A DNA stretch of 19,304 bases, taken from contig NW_019091510.1 in the NCBI RefSeq assembly GCF_001949145.1, positions 182,189 to 201,492 of the forward strand. The letters run 5' to 3'. Positions 1 to 9,454 of this stretch are shown one piece after another. This DNA is from Acanthaster planci (lineage: Eukaryota; Echinodermata; Asteroidea; Valvatida; Acanthasteridae). Under the pieces are notes generated by a model. It was not told where the DNA came from, did not search any database, and worked only from the letters and a program-made list of their open reading frames with translations. How positions within the stretch are numbered: the first letter of the stretch is position 1; every line of letters begins with the position of its first letter. A program made the position numbers and the translations under genes.

Positions 1-231
1 TTTAGGGGCTGAATCTAGCTTAAGCTATGTGTTGATTTTTGCCGCTATTGTATGCCTATTTTTTGGTAAATTTCACTTTGCACTATTTAAATTACTACTC
101 GCTTGTCTTTGTTCTTGGGAAAATGTAAGAATGATAGTTCCAAGCTTTTCGTGAACCTGCTTTTGCTGTTGATGCATAGACCCCATCTTAAAATCAAGTA
201 CAAGACCAAACTTTAAATTCACAGACTTTAC

Positions 232-450
232 CTTCCGGGCGATTTTCTTAGCTCGCTCTTCGATAATTTGCTGAGCAAGTTTACGGAGGTACTGGAAGGC
301 CTTCTTATACTCGGGATAACCGGAACTCAACCAGAACACCCAAGGGATTAGGAGAAAAGGATTGCGGAATTGGCGTTCCTGGATAAACTGAGTCATGGTT
401 TCACATGCAGAAAAGACATCTAACCCCTCTTCCTTTGGCAGCTCTTGAAG
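232..450 (-). CDS. Copy A exon 2
   Basis: This is an open 219-bp, phase 0/0 exon that starts LQELPKEEGLDV and ends AKKIARK. It is bounded by a TTTCAG acceptor (plus-strand ctg at 451..453) and a GTAAAG donor (226..231). In CYP4 enzymes this segment covers roughly the F and G helices, which line the substrate entry channel. It is close to copy B; the differences include WVFW for LVFR and ERAKKIARK for ERTKEIAQK. The exon is undamaged, which supports recent inactivation. Confidence 0.8.
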
Positions 451-756
451 CTGAAAGGAAAAAAAGGGGGCACAATGATTGCACTACACATTAATTTCAC
501 CTTCAATATTACAGATTCCAGCAGCCGTATACCGCACTCTTTCGTCTCTTAACCCAGGAGGTGATAGTCTTATAGTTTTGTTTAAGCGTTGCTTGCCTCA
601 TTTCCTTTGCACTATTTTGTGACTCACAATTAAACAATGTTCTTGTGTTTTTAGATAAATTTAAGAGGTGTCTGGAGCCTCCTCTTTTAAACAGGTATGT
701 CAGAATAGTCTGTGTATGCGTGGAAGCCGGTTACCAAATTAAAAGGAAGATCTTAC

Positions 757-1315
757 CTGGCAATTCGATTTGTAAGAAAAGGCAGTGCGAAGAATGACAT
801 CAAATGTGGCAAGTACAAGCTCACGATTGACATCAATTGGTTTGCCCTGGACAGCTAGTTGGTCCATTTTCCCCATCAGTACCTCCACGCAGTCGTTGTA
901 CACAGAGGTGTAGGTGCGAAGGACGTCCAGGTGAAAAGAGTGAGTCAAGAGCCGGCGATTCCTCTTCCATTTGGCCCCATTAGCTGACACAAGCCCCTCA
1001 CCCACCCAGTCAGCCATCAGGTCGTACATCGGAGACTTTTTGCTGGCTACAGTCCCCGTCAGCAGTGGCTTGACGGTCTCAGGATGGACCAGAACGGGAA
1101 AAGGAATTGGTCCTTGCCACAAGGTGTAGACGCGGGGAAAGGCTTTCACGGTATCCAGCAGCCACTTGAAGCTGGTGGCCAAAGAGCCAGTGCGCTCCAG
1201 GCGGAGTGGGAAGCTTCTTCATGGCATTCCTCCAACTCACAACCTGTTTCAGTGACGCGAGAACTCTCCACAAGAAGGCCGTTGCAAGTGCTATGCCAAT
1301 TACTTGCCAAATCAT
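757..1315 (-). pseudogene. Copy A exon 1, with 23-bp deletion
   Basis: Exon 1 is 559 bp where B and C have 582 bp, a difference of exactly 23. The part from 1257 to about 1338 is identical to copy C (MIWQVIG, ASLK). The part from 1220 downwards resembles copy B (GPIPFP, TSVYNDC), so the exon is mosaic. An in-frame upstream ATG (1346..1348) would add 11 residues, as in copy C. The MIWQ start (1313..1315) has A at -3 and is the better choice. Confidence 0.8.
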
Positions 1316-1404
1316 TTTGTTGCCGTGCCCAGAAGCCTCAAACAACATGAATTGCACTTGTTACAAACATTGAGGATAAAGCATCGGCCCAAAATTCTGA
1401 GGCG

Positions 1405-1411
1405 TTTTATA
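1405..1411 (-). promoter_or_regulatory. TATA box of copy A
   Basis: TATAAAA on the minus strand, 90 bp upstream of the MIWQ codon. The same box lies 88 bp upstream in copy B and 90 bp upstream in copy C. Transcription would be expected to start about 30 bp further down, near 1376, giving a very short 5' leader. Confidence 0.65.
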
Positions 1412-1442
1412 ATGCCCCAGACGTCAGAGCTCATCACAAGAC

Positions 1443-1535
1443 GGTAAATATAGAGTTTACCTCAAACTGGGCCAAGTTGAAAAATCTTTATGCAAATCAT
1501 ACCATTACAATGAACAGCTCAAAGAGCTGTGACCT
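1443..1535 (-). promoter_or_regulatory. Proximal promoter motif cluster, copy A
   Basis: Four motifs recur at matching spacing upstream of all three genes. There is a dyad GGTAAA..TTTACC (1443..1461) whose minus strand reads TATTTAC, a forkhead-like site. There is an octamer ATGCAAAT (1490..1497). There is a palindrome CAGCTC-aaa-GAGCTG (1515..1529). A TGACCT (1530..1535) follows, which is AGGTCA on the gene strand, a nuclear-receptor half-site. The motifs are read directly; the binding factors are inferred. They lie about 70 to 160 bp upstream of the expected start site. Confidence 0.45.
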
Positions 1536-1888
1536 ACAATAAGGTTATGTCAATATGCTTTAATAAATTAATACGTGTCAATAAAATTACTCATGCAAGT
1601 ATCAATTTTCACAAGCGTGATTTATTCCCAAGTTTCTTTTCCGATCAATTTCATCCTGTTTGTGAAACTTTCTAGTTCATGGAACCATGATGGAACCTTC
1701 CAAAGTAAAAAAGGAAGCTTTTTATGTCATATAACTATCAGAGGTCAGAAGACCTTTCCAAGACCTAACAAATACTCTCTGAAGGCGAAAGTGATCTCCT
1801 GGATTAACAGGACGGTCTAATTGCAGATAATGTAGAGTACTAAATAAGATGTCTTAGTATAGTTGTACTGGCAAAGGTCTCACCATTC

Positions 1889-2184
1889 ACAAATGTCCTG
1901 AAGCCCAAGAAGGCTTTTCACCCCAAGAGGTCTTAAAGCCTACCAAGTCTTAAAGCCCCTCCCCGGAGAAATACTTACAGCCTCCAAAAGGTTTCACAGA
2001 CCTAAAAAGGTTTGGCAGCCCCAAAAGGTCCTAGGGCCCCAAAGGTTTCGTGACTCCTAAAGCTAAACACAGCCCCAAAATTTTCATGTCCTAAAAAGTT
2101 CTGGGGCTCCCGAAAAGTTATTGAACCCCCAAACGTTCTCACAGACCCCAAAAGGTCTCGCGACCCGTAAAGGTCGAGTAAGCT
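1889..2184. repeat. Degenerate 18-bp minisatellite upstream of copy A
   Basis: About 16 imperfect units resembling AAAAGGTCTTACAGCCCC, period 18 bp with occasional 17- to 19-bp units. Because 18 is a multiple of three, reading frames stay open; the minus strand spells hexapeptides of the type xTFGxx. The array lies about 480 bp upstream of the TATA box and is shared with copies B and C. Confidence 0.75.
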
Positions 2185-2275
2185 CAAATTCCAATTCATA
2201 CTCTTGATCAAATATTCTAAGCGTTTCAGGCTGAGTTTGAAACATGTCTGACTAAATACATACGACAGCAGACTT

Positions 2276-4328
2276 GACCAAGTCGGGATCCCCTGCCACG
2301 TTGTCTTCGTTTTGCTTTGGATATGGAGGGTGCACTCACGCAAATAGGCCAGAAATATGTCCGTGGAGCTAGAAGTTCCAAAAATATTCTATATGAGGGG
2401 GTCCTGAGAGCGACGGAAATTAAGGAATTGAAGAAATATGGCACTTAACCTCTGACCTGGACTCAGGGCTTCCAATTCTGAGCTATTTGGATGCAGTTGG
2501 GTCCAGAAGTGGCACTATTTAGCCGATTTGCAGAGGGATACATTTTCAAAATTGCTACTTTTCTGGGCAGTGAATTTTAATTCATTTTAAGGCTGGTCTG
2601 CTTTGGGTGAGAATTTCTCAAAAATGCCATTGGTCAACCCACTAAAAATTGAGAGGAAAATGAAAGAGGACATGTCGAACATCGTTTTTCTGTACAGCCT
2701 GAACACCTGTGAGAGTTGTATTTTTTTAAAATTTGTGAAGCATGGGGATTTATCACTGCTCGCTATGGGAATTTATATGATGTGGTGCACCCATTATGCT
2801 TGATTAAGTCCGCCATCGAGTTCTGCCGTCTCGGCCCAAGACTAGTCATTCACAGGCCACTCACAGGCCCCAGGATCTGGCTGAAAATGGATTTTTCGCG
2901 TGGTTACTTTCTGGCAACTGATACTGAACGAGGACAAGTCTCGTCGCCACTTTCGTCGATATGTACGTCCAAATTAAAAGTTTAGGATTTGAAATCAATT
3001 TGGCAGTATCTCTAACACACCAGGTGGACTACTAACCATTTATCAGTGCTCGTTAAAACACATCAGAATCACCTGAAATTGGTACATGAAAATTTACAGA
3101 AAACACAATTACTAAATAAACCACAGTTACGCATAACCAAGAAATTAATACAGGTTTCAAAGATGGTAGGCCTATGCCATAAAAAAGATAACACGTCGAT
3201 GTTTGTTGCACAGACAAAGTGCTAATACTGAAGCACGCCTGGAGAACTCCTGATCATCATCGAGGTTGGACTAAACGCGATTGAATTGAAGAACTACAGT
3301 GACGTCCGTAATGTTTTGTGGGGCCATCAATGAAACTGATCTATAACCAGATGTCGGAGAGCTAGAGCATCATGTAAACAATCCATGATAAATTTTTTTA
3401 AAAACTTGTTAAGATCACCATTAACCTGATTGTTCGAACGTTAAACGTGAAAAATTACAGGAAAAAGTGCAGAACAGCGTATAGCAAACTCATAATGCAT
3501 AGATTTAACATAACTTCCAGAGTGACGGTGTCAAGGCATGCTGATGAAAAAACGTATGGAGTAACAGAAACACAAACTCTCCCCGAGTGTCAGATAAACG
3601 TGGCTGAAGTGGGAAACTATACAAAGCTGTCTGATCATCTCCCAAGTCTTATATACGTTTAGATAACTTACTGTTTGATTACGTCATTAATTTGACAACA
3701 CAACACTTGGTCTTGTCCAATGAAAATTTGAACTGTGGTGCATATAACAAAAAGATTTTCAGTGTGCTGCTAGAGGGTTTCGACTTAATTGGGTTGTCTT
3801 GTGCACATCCCCTGCCAAAGAAAGCATCAAATAAAAAAGTGTGGACTACATTTGTATGTTGAGACTTCCATGTCAGAAAAGTTTTCCTAATATCCTTTCC
3901 CTTTGGAAGTAAAGATCAGGAAACATTTTGTCCTAGCAACAAATATGAATATTTTCGTTCAGTTTTGACCTTATTATGATGTCATGGTACCGCAAACAAA
4001 GATCTCTATGACTATATCAAGGTTTATCATGTCTCAATCTAGTATACGATGAATCGTTTGGGAGAGTGGCTTAGAACCCGTTGTGAGCTTGGGCAGTCAC
4101 CTAAAAGTTTATTCGTTAAAAAAAAAAAAAGAGCCCCTCGCTGCACTGCCAGTTGCCCATCCTAAAATGTATCCTTAAGGCTTTATCTCAGAAATCACCT
4201 CGGTGAATGTTTCCAACTTAGAAGTGTATTCCACAAAAATGTCTACCAATCAATGGTTTGAACCAAAGAGGCTTTTACTATGACGTTGCCAGGGCTGATG
4301 CTAGGGGTTTTATAACACTACAGCTCTT
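2276..4328. other. Spacer between units A and B, no gene recognised
   Basis: The open frames here are short (under 115 codons) and overlap without recognisable motifs or splice structure. The sequence does not match the B-C spacer by eye. The only simple feature is an A13 tract at 4118..4130, which could be the tail of an old retroposed copy, although no recognisable body precedes it. Confidence 0.5.
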
Positions 4329-4500
4329 GAACCCCCCCGGTCTTAAAGCAAAAAAAAAAGTTTAGTAACTGCAAAAGGTCTTTGCCCCAAAAGATTTCGC
4401 AACTGCAAAGGGTCTTTAGCCCAAAGGATTTTGCAACGGTCTTCCAAACCCAAAAGGCTTATTACTCAAGCTCTTACAACATCAAAAGTCCTTGTGAACC
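4329..4500. repeat. Orphan 18-bp-type minisatellite
   Basis: About nine degenerate units of the same kind as those upstream of the P450 genes (for example ctgcaaaaggtctttgcccc), with an A10 run near the start. Unlike the other three arrays, no promoter or exon 1 follows on its left. It may be the relic of a lost duplication unit or an independent copy of the repeat. Confidence 0.6.
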
Positions 4501-6093
4501 AACATAAAAAACAAAATGAGGGTCATATGCAGATGGAAATCCATGAAGGAGTGTAACACTGCAATGGCCAATAACAACATTTATTCGAGGATCGAACAGA
4601 AGTATAGTAAGTAGTTCACAATGACAACCCCAGCTGCATTCCATTTTCACAGGACGAAGAAAAAGTAGGCTTTAATTTTATCACGCCCACACTGTATTTG
4701 CCTCTATACCTACGTTGCTCGTATTATATCATTAATGAAAAGTTTAAGATAAATCTATGACCCTGAAAAACTGCGACTTACAAGCTGACACAATTTACAA
4801 ACATAAAAGGAAATTTTGGAAGATAGGTAGCGGTTATACAGCAATATTTTGTTTGTAAACATAGGTATTTAAAAAAAAAAAAGTAAATTCCAAAAACACG
4901 TTTCCTTTTCCAAGGTTTTAAATGAAGGTAAAATTGGAACTTGTCATTTGTTTGTCTAAAAGAATCGAGTTTTATCTAAAATATTCAAAAGAATCAACTC
5001 CCCGGGAACGTAGAGCATTCCTTCACAATTATGACAGCAAAGTTTCAATCAGGGATCGACTTGTCCATCCCCCACACAATATAAATCTTGCTACTTTCAA
5101 ATTATCAGTGTTTACTATTAAGACAGAAAGACTGTCTACATAATAATGGCCTGGAATTAGCGTCAAAAATACGTCCAATATGTCACTTCAATGAAGGTGA
5201 CAAGATAAGATGATATTTCAAACATTTATGAGATTAAGTACATGCAGCCTGCTTTAGCAACCATAAACCAAAAGGCCAACACTATTAAACTAGGTAAACA
5301 CGCAGTCGTGGATGCTTCAAATAGCTAACTACCAAAACTTTTATTCATCAAGAATAAATCTCTCACACAATATTCTTCCTTTGACTAACGCAACAATAGG
5401 CTATGGCATGAATATCATTGGTATTTTTTATAGTGTTGAACAAGTAAAACCAAGCAAACATACATTAAGCAATACTCTCAATAGCTAATACCGACAATCC
5501 AAACAAAAATTTCACATATTTTCAGTTAAACGGACCCTATAAATTTACCTATAACTCAATCGTTTTGAAAGTTCACTTAAACTTAAAGCTGCTGTAATGC
5601 AAGCTTATAATTCTACCTAAAATTGTCTCCATTGATTTACATTTCAAGCAATTAAAATTATCATTTGGACACGCAAAGAACAATCTGGGTTTTTTTTTTA
5701 TATCAATAGGCATATAAACCTAATCTATCAGCACCATAACATAAAAAGTAAAAGTAACAATAAAATATATCTCATAAACAGATTAACACAATATCACTAT
5801 TTCAAACCAAATACTTACTAAATTAAGCGAAGAGGTTGGCGTTTCTCATACAGCAGTCGTAACGCAAATCAACACAATGCACTATTAAAACACAATTTTA
5901 AAAGCAGCTTCGGTATAACCTTCATATACCTATTTGGCTACCTGATATCAATCAGGACAGCTTACCTTGGCTTATCAATTGTAATCGATTATAATTAGGA
6001 TTATAAGCTCTTTTAAAAGGTTTCACATTCCAGGTTTATACAACTTGATTTCAAATTGTGGGCGTATGTATGGCATTTTGACAAACAGCAGTA

Positions 6094-6099
6094 TTTATT
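6094..6099 (-). terminator. Poly(A) signal of copy B
   Basis: AATAAA on the minus strand about 100 nt past the stop codon, the first consensus hexamer downstream. It implies a short 3' UTR. Confidence 0.5.
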
Positions 6100-6200
6100 T
6101 TTGGTAGAGTTTTTGCTATATCAACAGATGAGAGCTTATTATTTTTCACAATCATTCCTCACAAAGTTGGGGTTCCCGCCATCTTCACTCTATGGATGAT

Positions 6201-6660
6201 TTAATTCCCATGAAGATGTTCAATGGCGATATACAATGGTTCCATTGGTTTAGTGACGAGGTTCATCTGTGGAACTGGCTCTGGTTCCCCGTCAACCAGA
6301 CTCAGACGGAACCTCATCAGGATTCGACCCAAAAACACCTTCATCTCATTCAAGGCGAACTGCTGACCAAGGCAATTCCTCGCTCCGGCTGAGAAAGGCA
6401 TGTAAGCGAACGGGTCCATCTGGGAAAAGTTTTCAGGAAGGAATCGAGAGGGCTTGAACTCCATGTGGTCGTGGCCCCAGACGCTCGGGTTGTGGTGGAG
6501 CTGGTGAATGCCAAGAAATACCGTTGATCCGGCAGGGATTGTAACGCCCTCTACTTTGTACGGCACAGTCACGGTACGAGTAACCAACGCTCCTGCGTTC
6601 ATCATTCTCATGGACTCCTTGATGACAAGAGTCATATACTCCATACGGCTGAGGTCCTTG
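6201..6660 (-). CDS. Copy B exon 4 (residues 354-506, heme domain)
   Basis: Begins after a TTTTAG acceptor (6661..6663), completing a Ser codon, then KDLSRMEYM. Contains ExxR in IKESMRM, the SRS5 segment NAGALVTR, FKPSRF and the heme loop, and ends IEHLHGN with TAA at 6201..6203. Confidence 0.92.
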
Positions 6661-8781
6661 CTAAAATGAAATACCACATAATGCAATTCAATACATCACG
6701 ATGATATAGTGCTTAATTTTTTTCAATAACATGTTAATGACATAGTTCAAATGCAAGAATATCAAACAGTGAACTTCAAATTACGGCCTCATAGTATGTA
6801 TGCATGTCGAACTCCTGAGATGTACCGTTGAGTATTAAACTACAGATCTAGAGTCTGAGTCCAGCCAGTTGAGATGAGTCACACTCTTATGCACACTGTT
6901 CTCCATGCTTCTCTCCATCAAGGAGGACGTACGTATAGCTATCGTGGCAGATATCGATGACTAAGTTGGCTTTGAATCAGGAACTCTTTCCGCTGAAACA
7001 GTACAACTGATTCTCCCTGCCCACGTCATTTATGATTTATATGAACTCATCAACAATATGTTCTTAGTGTGATGTTCTTGAAAATATATTTTGGGTTTCT
7101 AAATAGTCATCTCTTCAAGACTCAAATATTCTCCAAAAGGTCTTCCGGTTAACAATGATTCGAGTTTTTCGAGGGAATAATTTCGCATGTATCCAGATCT
7201 ACTGAAAGTGCTTACCTCGTAATTCTGTCAGAGTCTCTATCGGCCAAAATCTCCTTCACTTCTTCCCTAATCTTCGTCTGGTGCTCAGGATACTTTGCCA
7301 GGATGTGTAGCAGCCATGTCAAGGAAGTGGATGTGGTGTCTTGGCCGGCAAACATAAAGGTGTTAACTTCATCCGACATTTCCTTCGTAGTGAAGCCCTT
7401 GCCGTCTGCATCTCTGGCCATCACAAGCGTGTCCAAGAAATCACGTGGTTTAGTGATGGGGTTACCAGCCTCCATCTGCATGAGGAGTATACAAACTATT
7501 CAGATCCATACACTGGGTGATATCAACGCTGGATGATAACCAAACCGTAGTAAGCTGCAATTGCAGCACAATCAACTTGAACACTGCTGTAACAGTTCCA
7601 ACATGAACTTTTTGGTCTTTCGATGTAAGGACTCTTAAAATCAAGTGCAAGACCAAACTTAAAATTCACAGACTTTACCTTCTGGGCGATTTCCTTCGTT
7701 CGCTCTTCAATAATTTGCTGAGCAAGTTTACGGAGGTACTGGAAGGCCTTCTTATACTCGGGATAACCGGAACTCAATCGAAACACCAAAGGGATTAGGA
7801 GAAAAGGATTGCGGAATTGGCGTTCCTGAATAAACCGAGTCATGGTTTCGCATGCAGAAAAGACATCTAACCCCTCTTCCTTTGGCAGCTCTTGAAGCTG
7901 AAAGGAAATAAAGGCGGGACAACATATTCGCACTAGACATTAATTTCACATTCATTATTACAGATTCCAGCAGCCATACACCGCGCTCTTTGTCTTTCTA
8001 ACTAGGAGGTGATAGTCTTATAGTTTTGTTTAAGCGTTACTTGTCTCATTTCCTTAATTATTTTGTGACTCACAATTCAATATTCTTGTGTTTTTAGATA
8101 AATTTAAGAGGTGTCTGGAGCCTCCTCTTTTAAACAGGTATGTCAGAATAGTCTGTGTATGCGTGGAAGCCGGTTACCAAATTAAGAGGAAGATCTTACC
8201 TGGCAATTCGATTTGTAAGAAAAGGCAGTGCGAAGAATGACATCAAATGTGGCAAGTACAAGCTCACGATTGACATCAATGGGCTTGCCCTGGACAGCTA
8301 GTTGGTCCATCTTCCCCAGCAGTACCTCCACGCAGTCGTTGTACACAGAGGTGTAGGTGCGAAGGACGTCCAGGTGAAAAGAGTGAGTCAAGAGCCGGCG
8401 ATTTCTCTTCCATTTGGCCCCGTTCGATGTTACCAACCCCTCACCCAGCCAGTCAGCCATAAGTTTGTACAACGGAGACTTTTTGCTGGCTACAGTCCCC
8501 GTCAGCAGCGGCTTGATGGTCTCAGGATGGACCAGAACGGGAAAGGGAATTGGTCCTTGCCACAAGGTGTAGACGCGGGGAAAGGCTTTCACGGTATCCA
8601 GCAGCCACTTGAAGCCGGGATCGAAAGGACGTTGCTTTTGGTGGCCAAAGAGCCAGTGCGCTCCAGGCGGAGTGGGCAGCTTCTTCATGGCATTCCTCCA
8701 ACTCACAACCTGTTTCAGTGACACGAGAACTCTCCACAAGAAGGCCGTTGCAAGTGCTATGCAAATTGCTTGCCAAATCAT
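6201..8781 (-). CDS. CYP4-like: CYP4-clan cytochrome P450, copy B (complete, 4 exons)
   Basis: The exons are 8781..8200, 7897..7679, 7475..7216 and 6660..6201, with introns of 302, 203 and 555 bp and phases 0, 0 and 2. The predicted protein has 506 residues, a normal CYP4 length. Features in order: membrane anchor (about 3-23), PTPPG hinge (36-40), C-helix WKRNR (124-128), I-helix AGQDT (310-314), ExxR (E369, R372), FKPSRF (422-427) and the heme loop FSAGARNCLG (443-452) with C450 as the heme ligand. The family is an ER-bound monooxygenase that takes electrons from P450 reductase; many members hydroxylate fatty acids or eicosanoids at the omega end. The substrate here is unknown. A310 replaces the Glu that links heme covalently in most CYP4 enzymes, so this heme is probably bound non-covalently. 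The MIWQ start was chosen because the upstream ATG at 8812 is out of frame. Confidence 0.93.
7216..7475 (-). CDS. Copy B exon 3 (residues 268-354, I-helix)
   Basis: 260 bp, starting MEAGNPITKPRDFLD after a CATGCAG acceptor and ending with two bases (AG) of a split Ser codon before GTAAGC. It carries the oxygen-activation motif AGQDTT. The usual CYP4 string is FMFEGHDTT; here it is FMFAGQDTT. Confidence 0.9.
7679..7897 (-). CDS. Copy B exon 2 (residues 195-267)
   Basis: 73 codons, from LQELPKEEGLDV to TKEIAQK. Acceptor TTTCAG; donor AAG|GTAAAG. Covers the F-G region, with aromatic-rich FRNPFLLIPLVFRLSSGYP followed by a basic amphipathic helix. Confidence 0.9.
8200..8781 (-). CDS. Copy B exon 1 (residues 1-194)
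   Basis: Encodes the anchor helix, the hinge and helices A to about D, ending AFSYKSNCQ, a segment also recognisable in vertebrate CYP4 proteins. The start ATG (8779..8781) has A at -3. The donor is CAG|GTAAGA with the exon edge at 8200, phase 0. It contains the 23 bp missing from copy A, which encode part of HQKQRPFDPG. Confidence 0.92.
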
Positions 8782-8812
8782 TTTGGTACACGCGCCCAGC
8801 TTCAAACAACAT
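8522..8812 (-). other. Overlapping upstream ORF in copy B
   Basis: The first ATG of the expected transcript (8810..8812) starts a 96-codon frame that overlaps the P450 start in another frame. In A and C the matching ATG is in frame with MIWQ (33 nt upstream); B has lost two bases between the two codons (31 nt). The context of this ATG is weak (T at -3), so ribosomes may pass it by leaky scanning. The peptide is not likely to be functional. Confidence 0.6.
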
Positions 8813-8868
8813 GAACTGTACCTGTTACAAACCTTGAGGATAGTGCATCAGCCGAAAATTTCCAGGTC

Positions 8869-8875
8869 TTTTATA
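8869..8875 (-). promoter_or_regulatory. TATA box of copy B
   Basis: TATAAAA on the gene strand, 88 bp upstream of the MIWQ ATG, at the position conserved in all three copies. It places the upstream ATG at 8812 inside the expected transcript. Confidence 0.65.
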
Positions 8876-8905
8876 ATGGCTCGACGTTAGAGCTTATCAT
8901 CAGAC

Positions 8906-8997
8906 GGTAAATATAGACTTACCTCAAACTGGGCCAAGTTGAAACATATTTATGCAAATCATACCATTACAATGAACAGCTCAGAGAGCTTTGACCT
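8906..8997 (-). promoter_or_regulatory. Proximal promoter motif cluster, copy B
   Basis: Same order as in A and C: forkhead-like dyad (8906..8923, one T shorter than in A and C), octamer ATGCAAAT (8952..8959), palindrome starting CAGCTC (8977; its right arm is damaged, GAGCTT) and half-site TGACCT (8992..8997). The changes in the dyad and palindrome may make copy B respond differently. Confidence 0.45.
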
Positions 8998-9454
8998 ACA
9001 CTAAAGTTATGTCAATATGCTTAATACGTGTCAGTCAAAATTACTCATGCAAGTATCACTTTTCATAACAGTGCTTTATTATTGTCATGTATCTTTCCTA
9101 ATCAACTTCATCCAGGTTGTGAGACCTTCTGGTTCAGGAAACCTTCCGACGTAAAACAAGACATCTCATTTTAATAGTACTGTACATGAGCTTCAATGAT
9201 GCCTTGATACTCCAGAAGATCACTTGCGTCTTCAGAGAGTACAATGGAACCTGCTGAAGTAAAACAAAAAAGGCTTTTATGTCATTTAAGTATCAGCTGT
9301 CATAAGACCTTTCGAAGCCCAACAAAATACCATACCGCTACTCTCTGAAGACGCCAGTGATCTCCTGGAGTAACGAGGCCTCGTTGAAGCTCATGTAGAG
9401 TACTAAATGATATGTCTCACTGTAGTTGGACTGATAAAAAAGTTCTTACCGTTT

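Larger units (their letters stand above)
232..1315 (-). pseudogene. CYP4-like: CYP4-clan cytochrome P450, copy A (partial, frameshifted)
   Basis: This is the 5' half of a P450 gene: exon 1 (1315 down to 757), intron 1 (756..451) and exon 2 (450..232). Exons 3 and 4 would lie beyond the left edge. Next to copies B and C, exon 1 lacks 23 bp at about 1172/1173, where they encode the residues after WLFGHQ. Reading from MIWQV, the frame shifts there and stops at 1079..1081 after about 78 residues, which leaves only the membrane anchor and hinge. Everything else is intact: the second frame of exon 1 stays open to the donor, the CAG|GTAAGA donor and TTTCAG acceptor match copy B, and exon 2 is a clean 73-codon exon. 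The TATA box and promoter motifs also remain. Either this is a very recent pseudogene, or the deletion is an allele or an assembly error. The spliced product could not be a working P450 as the sequence stands. Confidence 0.85.
1..2275 (-). repeat. Duplication unit A (5' part)
   Basis: Exon 2, intron 1, exon 1, the promoter and the upstream minisatellite all align with units B and C. Homology with B runs through the motif ctaaatacatacgac just before 2275 (B: up to about 9750) and is then lost. Introns 1 of A and B are almost identical over long stretches. The 3' half of the unit is outside the window. Confidence 0.75.

Noticed and set aside
739-1182. Copy A frame starting at ATSFKWLL as an independent, N-terminally truncated P450
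   Set aside because: There is no ATG at its start (the codon is TTG), and it lacks the membrane anchor; it is the rest of the frameshifted exon.
3447-3662. 71-codon plus-strand frame in the A-B spacer
   Set aside because: No motif, no homology visible to the other unit spacers, and length expected by chance in this composition.
4060-4130. Possible SINE: A-box-like TGGCTTAGAAC followed by an A13 tract
   Set aside because: The A box is imperfect, there is no B box, and no target duplication is visible.
7303-7536. Plus-strand open frame opposite copy B exon 3, and similar plus-strand frames opposite the other P450 exons
   Set aside because: They are antisense shadows of conserved exons; the minus-strand reading has full P450 motifs and splice sites.
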